DNA of 64,000 nt from Piscicola geometra (lineage: Eukaryota; Annelida; Clitellata; Hirudinida; Piscicolidae). The DNA lies in NCBI GenBank assembly GCA_943735955.1, contig OX030961.1:6206420-6270419 (forward strand). The letters are read 5' to 3'. The position numbers and the translations under genes are program-made. Under the pieces are notes generated by a model. That model was not told the DNA's origin, searched no databases, and saw only the letters and a program-made list of their open reading frames with translations. Position 1 is the stretch's first letter; every line of letters begins with the position of its first letter. Shown in pieces: positions 28,029 through 64,000 of the stretch.

Positions 28029-28319
28029 TCATTTATGGTAAAACCTTGATCTTTTTCCTAAAAAGTAAGTTTTTCTTTTTTCAGCATTTTTCGAAGCGTC
28101 AGCCGAGTTGGCGCAGAGTCGGTAGACTGCCTCGTTCTCACAGCAGTAGGACACGAAAAAAGGGTCTTGGACTCCACAAGACTTGCACACGATCTCTTCA
28201 GCGGGACTCTGGCACTTGCCGGTCATCCACTCATCTTTCTGGCACTGCATCTGGTGTGCCACTGTCAGCAGCACCAGAAACAACGCCATTCTGTTTCTCG
28301 ATGTTCCCAAACTGGCCAT
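28029..28319 (-). CDS. Candidate secreted cysteine-rich peptide precursor with amidation site
   Basis: A 96-residue frame that I do not recognise as a named family. It starts with a signal-peptide-like segment (RNRMALFLVLLTVAHQM, residues 9-25). The mature part has six cysteines spaced C-x8-C-x2-C-x10-CC-x8-C, then EKR, KTYFL, GKR and SRFYHK before the stop. Lys-Arg after EK and the Gly-Lys-Arg signal would be cut by prohormone convertases and amidated, giving a predicted KTYFL-amide and a C-terminal SRFYHK (inferred). A TATATAA box about 190 bp upstream of the ATG and a TTTATT near 27935 (AATAAA in sense) support a real transcription unit. No intron is needed. It could be a neuropeptide, a peptide hormone or another small secreted protein; a non-coding frame cannot be excluded. 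Confidence 0.62.
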   Translation of the reverse strand: MASLGTSRNRMALFLVLLTVAHQMQCQKDEWMTGKCQSPAEEIVCKSCGVQDPFFVSYCCENEAVYRLCANSADASKNAEKRKTYFLGKRSRFYHK

Positions 28320-29276
28320 TTAAGCGTGAAGTAGCTTGTTGTCTCGTTTCGGAAAGTATCTGATAGTAAGTTGCAAACGGATTATTTCATTTTTAAATTA
28401 ATACTTTGTAGTTCAAATGTATGCGAACCTTCTTTCAGTGTTTTTGAGTGAGCGAGTTGGCGGAAAGGAGCAGGCAGACAGGCTTTCCAGAAAGATGTAA
28501 GCCGCGTTATATAGGTGGATGATGGTGGATGTTTGGTGTTGCCTTCAAATGAGCTTTGCCAAAAATAATGAATCCTTCTATTAAACTTCTCTTTGAATTT
28601 CCGATTGAATTTAGGAAAAGGAACCAGCCTAATGAATGACTTGTCGTGTCTGATTAGCCTCCAGTGGCTTTTGCATGTGCTTGCATGAGTGATACACACA
28701 TTTATTATAAAACACTAGTTTCATTAAAATGTATTCGAAATCTTATTTAAATGTTTCAGAGTTCAACGTTTCAAATGCTTTGAATTACTTTTTCCATATG
28801 ATGAATGGGATTGATTGAGTCTTAGAACAACATTTTACTTTATTTTAAGATTAATAAATTAAACTGAAACTCTTGTTACTAAAATTCAAACTCAAAAAAC
28901 TGAAAACTTCCAAAATTCACAAACCCTGTTAATATAGGCAAAATTAAAAACTACTTCACTTGTAATTTCCCTTGTTCCGCTCACTTCAGCATTAGGTCAA
29001 AACACTCAATCACCTTAAACAAACATCGACAGAAACATAACTCTGGAAAAATAAAATATTAAAACGTCTAAACACGATTATGGTGGAATTTTTATTCAAG
29101 AATTAATCACACTCAAGTGATGAATTTTTCGATTTGAATCGTTCGATACGTGATTAAACATGCAAACAAGTCAAATTGTGGCGTGATTGAAAAATAATAG
29201 TTTTTGTTTTGCAAATCCACACGATAGTCCTGCAACAACAAAAAGAAAACACACGCGGCAAAGTGCTCAACAAAAA
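28320..29276. other. Spacer between peptide gene and dynein 3' end
   Basis: 957 bp. The part nearest the peptide gene (28320-28520) would be its 5' leader and promoter. TTTATT at 29091-29096 (AATAAA on the - strand) can end the dynein transcript. The 105-codon frame around 28382-28699 overlaps this promoter and resembles nothing I know. Confidence 0.6.
28507..28513 (-). promoter_or_regulatory. TATA box (TATATAA) of the peptide gene
   Basis: Sense strand reads CACCTATATAACGCGG. It lies about 190 bases before the ATG at 28319, a fitting distance for a short 5' leader. Confidence 0.5.
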
Positions 29277-58215
<28,939 letters not shown>

Positions 58216-58623
58216 TGTAAACTCAGTTAAATCATAGTTTAAACTTCATATAAAGTTTTTTTAGACTTCAGCACAAATAACCATTATACTCAATCATGAA
58301 GTTCCAGTTTAGTTACCATGACAACAGCTAACATGCGATTACCTGGGTACCATGACAACATAATGCTAAAAACTTGAATTTTTTTTCTTTTTCAAAATGT
58401 CTCACGAACTATTTCTATCATCAACGAAATTCTATAAAAAATATTTTTCTTCTAAATAAATACACCTTGAAGTAGGGTATTCTTGTCAAATGAGCACTTT
58501 ATTTAAAGAAAAAAGACAAAAAGTTTAGAAATCTTTTTTAAAAATCGTAATTTGGTCAAGTGAAACAACGTACAAAATAGTTTTAAAAATTTATTTATTT
58601 TAATTTCAAGATAAATGTCCGTT
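58216..58623. promoter_or_regulatory. Dynein promoter / gamma-tubulin 3' spacer
   Basis: 408 bp between the gamma-tubulin stop and the dynein start codon. TTTATT at 58591-58596 (AATAAA in sense) can end gamma-tubulin. The rest must hold the dynein promoter. CCATGACAAC occurs twice (58315 and 58349), close to the start; a short GTTGTCATGG palindromic-like element on the sense strand could be an RFX-type X-box half-site, but this is speculative. Confidence 0.4.
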
Positions 58624-61414
58624 TTACTTGCAGCCCCAGTTGGTGTATGTCTCTTTGGTGGCTGCGTGGTACTCCTCGATGAGCGACTGCAGCACTTCTC
58701 TGGAGGCGGTGAACTCGTCGAGGTTGTCTTTGAAAACGTCCATCTTCTTGAAACGGTCCAAAAATGCCTCTCGCTTGAAGAGCGTGTCATACTGCTTCAG
58801 AGACCGCTCGAATAACTGTCGTGTTTGTTACAGGGGGGTGGGTTATGCCTTGAGAGCTATTTTGAAAATTTTAAATATATATTAATGATTATGGTAAATA
58901 TTATAATTTTAAGAAACTGTGCCTTTCAATAACATAATAGATTCCTAAATGGAACGGAAAAAACATATATAAATATATAAACACATTTAACATATGAAAT
59001 CCGACCGATGAGATGCTGGTGTGGTTGGCGATCATGAGTCCCGACACCCTGTTGGGCCACTGAACGTGGGGGGACCTGCGGGACAGGGCCACCTGGATGT
59101 TGGCAGGCCCCCACGGGATGAACTGGACCAACTTTCGCTCCCTGATCCTCTGTAGACTTTTGTGCACCTGATGTGTGTGTGGATAATATTTGAAAAGATA
59201 AAAAATATGTTTTTATTAATAATCCATAATCAATCCCTTCCCCAAACACCTTCCAAACACGAACGAAACTACCTGCGTAGGATCGACCTCTCCCTGGATG
59301 ATGTTCAGGATGGAGATGTAGCAGTGGGAGGCCTCCTTGGTGCTGAGCGGAGTCGACACCATCATGTTCTTCGGCTGCAGCAGCCTCCGCATCACGTCCA
59401 ACACTGTGGTTCTCGTCACACTGGTGCTCTGTGCGTTGTGTGGTGGTCTAGAAGTTCGTCCGGGTTCACGCCACGTAAATAATATTCTTCGTTGTTTTGT
59501 ATTGTTGGTTAATGGGAAGGGTAAGGGTGAATAGGAAAGTTCAAATAGTTATCTATCCCCCTTTCTTTCCCCTTCCTCCATCTCTCCCTATCTCACCTGA
59601 GTGTCACTGACGAGTGGAGTGTAGCCAGTCATGAGAAAGTGCAGTCGTGGTGTGGGAATGAGGGAAGAAACCAAGCCTGTGTGTCGTTGGAATGAGACTT
59701 ATTTTTTATTTTAAATATTTATTTAATATATATTTCCTAAAAAATTTCCAAAATATTTTCTACAAAAATGTCAAAAATATTTATGCTTATGAATATTTTC
59801 TCAAAAAATCTCAAAAAAGATTTAAATAACCCACTTATAAGATCATTGTTCATGTAGCCTGGGTAACGAAGTGTTGCTGTGGCGACTGACATAACTGTAG
59901 ACACCTGGTGAATTGAAAAAAACATTTAATCATATTTTTAAAAGATGGAGAAATCGGAAAAGATTAAAAAAGGATTGAATATCAAACCAAGTTGTTGATT
60001 TGTCCAAAGGTGGGATTTTGTATTTGAAGTCGGTCTGCTGCTATCCTGTGAAGTGCTGTGTTGTCCAACACCACCTAGTCAAGATAGAAGATGCTAACTT
60101 CAATTGTTTATATTTTAAATAAAATAATTTATTTTATAAATAGAAATAATTAAAAAAAATCCACCCCAACCAACCACGGAGTCTGCATTTTGAATAAGTC
60201 TTTTGAGGGTGAGAAGAGAGTTGTATGGTTGAACCACCACGTCAGAAACCTCGTCCTGGTTTGGAAAGACCGAATAGGTTTGGATCAGCTTCTTAGAGAA
60301 TCTGGAATGGTGGATGGATGAGAGATGCTTTAATGGTAAAGATGGTAATGAGAATAATTTTAAATTGTCAGCTTATATTGGAGTTTCTTATAATGGAATA
60401 AATTCAACAAACATATCACTTCATATATTAAAATTGTTACACCTAGAATCAACAATATTAATATAAATGGTATGTGTTGATATAAATATTAATATTAACA
60501 CCTACCATCAAAGCCATTAAAAATAGGTGACCCTCTACCCCCAACCAACCGATCATTCAGTTTCTCCAGAATGTAAGAGCCCATGCCAGATCCAGTGCCT
60601 CCAGCTATGGAGTGGCAGCACACAAAACCCTCCAAACTGTCGCTTCCCTCAGCCTCTCGGTCGATTATGTCAAATACTTCTTCGTAGTGTTCTTCTCCCT
60701 ATGATGGTGGTGGAGTTTGAAAAATTATTTTTTTAATTTATAAAAATAAACTACTAAAAAATTTAATTTTGAAAAAACTCCAAGTTAACCTGCTGGTAAC
60801 CATGTGCCCAGTTGTTTCCAGCCCCTCCTCCATCCTTGGAGATGTACACATTCTCCTGGTTGTACAGCTTGGCGTACGGAGAGTTCATGATGGAATTGAT
60901 GACTCGAGGCTCCAGATCCAACAACACAGCTCTTGGAATGTAATGCTCATCGTCTGCCTGTGTTGTTTGGAGTTGCATAATTAGTAGTACTATACTAGTA
61001 GTCCAGACTAAAAGAATGTGGCAAGATTCAAATTGCCTATCAAATGAATTTTTAAATGTATATAACAAAGATTAAGCTTAGTGACATACCTGGTAGAAAA
61101 AGACATCTTTTCTGTCATTGCCATTGAAGGCAAACTCTTGTAGAATACCCTCTTTCATAAATGAAAAATGAAATTTAAAAATGGTTTTTTCAATTTAATA
61201 TAAAATATCTTACCAGGGCTTATTCCGTGCTCTGTGCACAGCTGCTTCCAAAACTCCATCCCAACTAATATTGGAAATGTGGATAAATACACGAATTTTA
61301 AAATATAGGGTTTTTTATCTGGATGAAATAACATAAAAATGAAAAAAAAACTTTAATAAATTTACTTTGGTTTCCGCATTGTCCCAATTGCAAAGTAACA
61401 ATTTCTCGAGGCAT
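58624..61414 (-). CDS. TUBG1: Gamma-tubulin, 12 exons
   Basis: Nucleates microtubules in the gamma-tubulin ring complex at centrosomes and basal bodies. It starts [16 protein letters not shown] (exon 1, 61414-61366), then exon 2 61264-61214 ([16 protein letters not shown]), exon 3 about 61152-61091, exon 4 about 60958-60790 ([31 protein letters not shown]), exon 5 about 60700-60554 with the GTP-binding loop AGGTGSG, and exons 6-11 ([83 protein letters not shown]). The last exon, about 58817-58624, ends [15 protein letters not shown] and NWGCK. Every exon of the family is present and the expected length of about 450 residues fits. The start codon is only 142 bp from the stop of the upstream gene, with a GTGGGCGGGAAC word between, so the promoter must be very small or shared. 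Confidence 0.97.
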
Positions 61415-61556
61415 TATTAAACTTTAATAATTAAAGATTGCAAACGAGTTCCCGCCCACTTTACTTTTAAAAATCATTTGTCAAATAGAAAAACTTTAAA
61501 CTCTTTATTAACACACTTTTCAATTAAAAGTATCAATGGGAATTTTTAGAATCTTG

Positions 61557-62780
61557 TCATTTTCCAGCTTTAGACATTTTTCTCACTTTTCTTTTATCCT
61601 TCTTTTCTTTTTGCTTCCTCTTTGAAAGCAATCCTTTCCACCAACGTTGCAACTTGAAATTTATTTTTTATAGAATTATAATCAATTGAATGTTTAAGAA
61701 TCAATTTTGAATAGTTAAATATTTTCTAAATGCTTTATAACCTTAATAGCAGCATTCAATCTTGCCAATCTGATTTCTTCCTCTTTTCTTTCTTTTTCTT
61801 TTTCCACTCTATACTCTACAACAACTTTTTCATACTCGTAATACTGAAAAATATTTAATTGATTTTAAAACTATATTTAATAGCGAAATTATTTGAAAGT
61901 GTAAAAACATCCCTTGCCATTCTTTTCAGTTCAGAATACTGTTTTTCAACCGAGTTCTTTTTTGCTTCCAGCTCTTCATATTGGCGCTGTTTATCTTTCA
62001 ATTCAATTTCATATTCTTCGTTTATCTTCTTTAATAGATCTTCATTTTTCTGTATTTTAAAATCTTATAAGCACTTTGATTTAATTAGAGTGAATAATTT
62101 ATGGAAAAAAAACAACGAAGTAAATTACAAGACTTAATTCACAACCTGGATGGAAGCTCTCAGGAATGACTCGACCTCAGCGTTCACTCTGTTCTCATCT
62201 TCTATCTTGTTCTTTAGCCTCTTTCAAAATCATATACATTTAATTAAAACAATTTAAAGAATAAATAAAAAAGTTTTGATCCATCTCGTACTTATGAAAA
62301 AAATATTTTCAGTTTAAAGCAATTCATGACCCATAATGAAACGCTTCCAACCATGACTGAAGATGCAGCTTTCTTCTCTTCCATCTTGAGTTTCTTTTCC
62401 TCCGTCACAAGTTCAGCGTCTTTGAACTCTCTGGCATAGTTGCTCTTGTTGGCCACTTCCCGCTTGATGGCCTGCACCTGGTCTCTGAGATGTTCCTTCA
62501 ATTGACGCCTCAGCTCCAACTCTTCTTCGGCACTCTTTTCTTTGATGCTTCCGTCAATAATTACATTACTGAAATTAGTAATTTCGTTTTCTTTTGCTGC
62601 AATTTTGTCTTCATCGCTTTCAGAATTACTATTTTCAATATTAGAGCCGTTTCTTTTATCATCATCTTGCTTTACTTTCTGAAAACTGACGAGCATTCTC
62701 ATGCGTGGATTAGCCTCTTCCAGTAAATACTTCACAGCCATCTTCAACACTTCTTCCTCTCCATCGCTTCCAACATTCAT
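61557..62780 (-). CDS. Small IQ-motif coiled-coil protein, DRC9/DRC10-like
   Basis: Five exons: 62780-62358, 62220-62146, 62049-61909, 61843-61742, 61652-61557, all phase 0, giving 278 residues. An in-frame TGA six bases before the ATG fixes the start. The protein is almost entirely charged coiled coil (EEELELRRQLKEHLRDQVQ, KDKQRQYEELEAKK). Near the C-terminus is an IQ-like calmodulin-binding helix, AAIKLQRWWKGLLSKRK, followed by a basic Lys-rich tail. That arrangement is typical of IQCG (DRC9) and IQCD (DRC10), subunits of the nexin-dynein regulatory complex of cilia, though both human proteins are longer (about 440 residues). Its position among ciliary genes agrees but is not proof. AATAAA on the sense strand at 61509-61504 ends it. 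Confidence 0.78.
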
Positions 62781-63116
62781 GTCTTTTCAAAGCTACTACC
62801 TTGAAAAGTAGTTTTTATTAATTAGTTTTATAATATTTATTCTTATTTACTAAACAATTAAAAACTTTTTATTCGTTTTCAAAGTAATTTCATAATTAGG
62901 TTAAAAATACTATTTTTAAAAATTTTTTTCGTTCCCATGGTATTTCAAAGAGACTTTCACCTGAAGCAATTTATAGATCGCTAACTTTCTAAAATAGGTT
63001 TAATTTTAATCGGGTGTTCTCAAAGGTGACTTTAAAATGATTATCAATTTGGAAACTATTATTAGAAAAAAAAAGTTAAGATTTTAAAATAATATAATTC
63101 AAAATTATAATAAAAA
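62781..63116. other. Spacer between IQ coiled-coil gene and tRNA-Asp
   Basis: 336 bp of AT-rich DNA with no gene seen; it must hold the promoter of the IQ coiled-coil gene. Confidence 0.5.
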
Positions 63117-63188
63117 CTCCCCGTCCGGGAATTGAACCCGGGTCTCCCGCGTGACAGGCGGGGATACTTACCACTATACTAACGAGGA
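63117..63188 (-). tRNA. tRNA-Asp (anticodon GTC)
   Basis: 72-nt cloverleaf on the - strand. The acceptor stem TCCTCGT pairs with ACGGGGA (one G-T pair), discriminator G at 63117. The D-arm holds TAGTATAGTGGTAAGTAT (A box), the anticodon loop CCTGTCACG has GTC at 63155-63153, and the T-arm reads GGGTTCAATTCCCG (B box). No intron. It is nearly identical to the common animal tRNA-Asp. It sits in the spacer between AATF and the IQ coiled-coil gene. Confidence 0.97.
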
Positions 63189-63429
63189 ATATAATATCTT
63201 TGAGCCTAAGAGGTTATATTATGTAGCTTGAATAACAAACGTAAAAAACAGCTATTACAAAATTATATTTTGGATATAAAAATATATAAAATATTAATCT
63301 TTAAATTATTTTGACGCATTACATTTTGAAGGTTTTAAAAAATTCTATCAAAAAAATTATTTTTATTATCTAAATAAAAAAGTAAATTTTAAAATTTTAT
63401 TAGTTTTTAAAAGTTTATTTAAGTTTGTG

Positions 63430-64000
63430 TCAAGCGGATTTTTCATCTTGTTGGTTATGCACTGAAGCAAGGTGCTCTAAAAAGGCATCTCTGAAAAAAA
63501 AAACATTTTCTTTTATTAAGCAGTAAAGATGAAATTGAAGCGCACAAATATATGGTTACATTATTATTATTATTATTATTATAATCACTGCCACTTACAT
63601 TTGTTGGTCTGACACTAAATTCTTGGGTTTGCATGGCGCCATGAAGCCCACCATCTTCTTGTGAACTTCGTATCTGTATTATCATAACCATTGTCAAAAA
63701 CATCAGTATCATAACCATCATCATAATCACGACCCTCACCCTTAACATCATCATAATCATGACCCTCACCATTAACATCATCATAATCATGACCCTCACC
63801 ATTAACATCATCATAATCACGACCCTCACCATTAACATCATCATAATCACGACCCTCACCATTAACATCATCATAATCATGCCCCTCACCATCAACAACA
63901 TCATTATCATCATCACCTGGTCTTTCTTCCTTTGGTAGCTTTTTGATCCACGTCCTTCTTCACAGCTCCCCTCATCCGTTGCAACTCGGCCCATTGTCTT
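63430..64000 (-). CDS. AATF: AATF/Che-1 (TRAUB domain), C-terminal exons only
   Basis: Nucleolar protein of the small-subunit processome (yeast Bfr2); in vertebrates also an RNA polymerase II-binding factor. Three exon pieces: 64000-63917 (5' part off the window), 63673-63599, 63490-63430, in continuous frame. The TRAUB-domain signature is clear: VDQKATKGRKTRYEVHKKM followed by VGFMAPCKPK; compare the family's KASKGRK, R-Y, H-x-K and FMAP pattern. The end, DAFLEHLASVHNQQDEKSA, differs from vertebrate AATF. AATAAA on the sense strand at 63419-63414 lies just beyond the stop. Confidence 0.88.
63690..63905. repeat. 30-bp minisatellite in the AATF intron
   Basis: About seven copies of a 30-bp unit, CATAATCACGACCCTCACCA then TTAACATCAT. 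It fills the intron between the exons ending at 63917 and starting at 63673. On the sense strand each unit carries TGGTGAGGGT, a close match to a 5' splice site. Confidence 0.92.

Noticed and set aside
28382..28699. 105-codon frame upstream of the peptide gene
   Set aside because: No recognisable feature, and it overlaps the TATA box and leader of the peptide gene.

Overview
This window is nuclear DNA of a ciliated animal. It is AT-rich and intron-rich, with mostly short introns (about 50-500 bp), GT-AG splice sites and the standard code. A FoxG-type forkhead gene, a PP1 regulatory subunit with a CaaX tail, WDR7 and an axonemal outer-arm dynein heavy chain together point to a bilaterian. Gene density is high (about nine genes in 64 kb) and I saw no transposon, so a compact invertebrate genome is likely. 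I cannot name the phylum. Exon boundaries below were read by hand from splice sites, phase continuity and remembered family sequence; no search was run.

Layout. 1-12298 (-): most of a WDR7 (rabconnectin-3 beta) gene, 25 exons, 3' end off the left edge. 12718-15096 (+): a single-exon DUF2961/GH172-type gene with an N-terminal membrane anchor. 15646-19517 (+): an 11-exon ankyrin-repeat PP1 regulatory subunit (PPP1R16/MYPT3 type) with a KVQF docking motif and a CTIS prenylation box. 22024-24788 (-): a two-exon FoxG gene flanked by 2.5 kb and 3.2 kb of non-coding DNA. 28029-28319 (-): a small secreted cysteine-rich peptide precursor with dibasic and amidation sites. 29277-58215 (-): a complete-looking DNAH5/DNAH8-type dynein heavy chain. 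58624-61414 (-): gamma-tubulin. 61557-62780 (-): a small IQ-motif coiled-coil gene, perhaps a nexin-dynein regulatory complex subunit. 63117-63188 (-): tRNA-Asp(GTC). 63430-64000 (-): the 3' end of AATF/Che-1.

The right half is a same-strand run of ciliary or centrosomal genes (dynein, gamma-tubulin, IQ coiled-coil) with very short spacers: 142 bp between the IQ gene stop and the gamma-tubulin start codon, and 408 bp between gamma-tubulin and dynein. Either shared cilium-linked control or simple compaction would explain this.

The most unusual signal is the relation between tandem repeats and splice sites. Introns of WDR7, dynein and AATF hold many micro- and minisatellites that start or stop within a few bases of exon junctions. 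In two unrelated genes (WDR7 exon 10 at 7725, dynein exon at 31027) the minisatellite unit itself contains the 3' splice AG and the first bases of the exon, so the acceptor is present in tandem many times. In two others (WDR7 exon 22 at 1344, dynein exon at 53078) a long (CA)n array runs straight into the acceptor AG in place of a pyrimidine tract.
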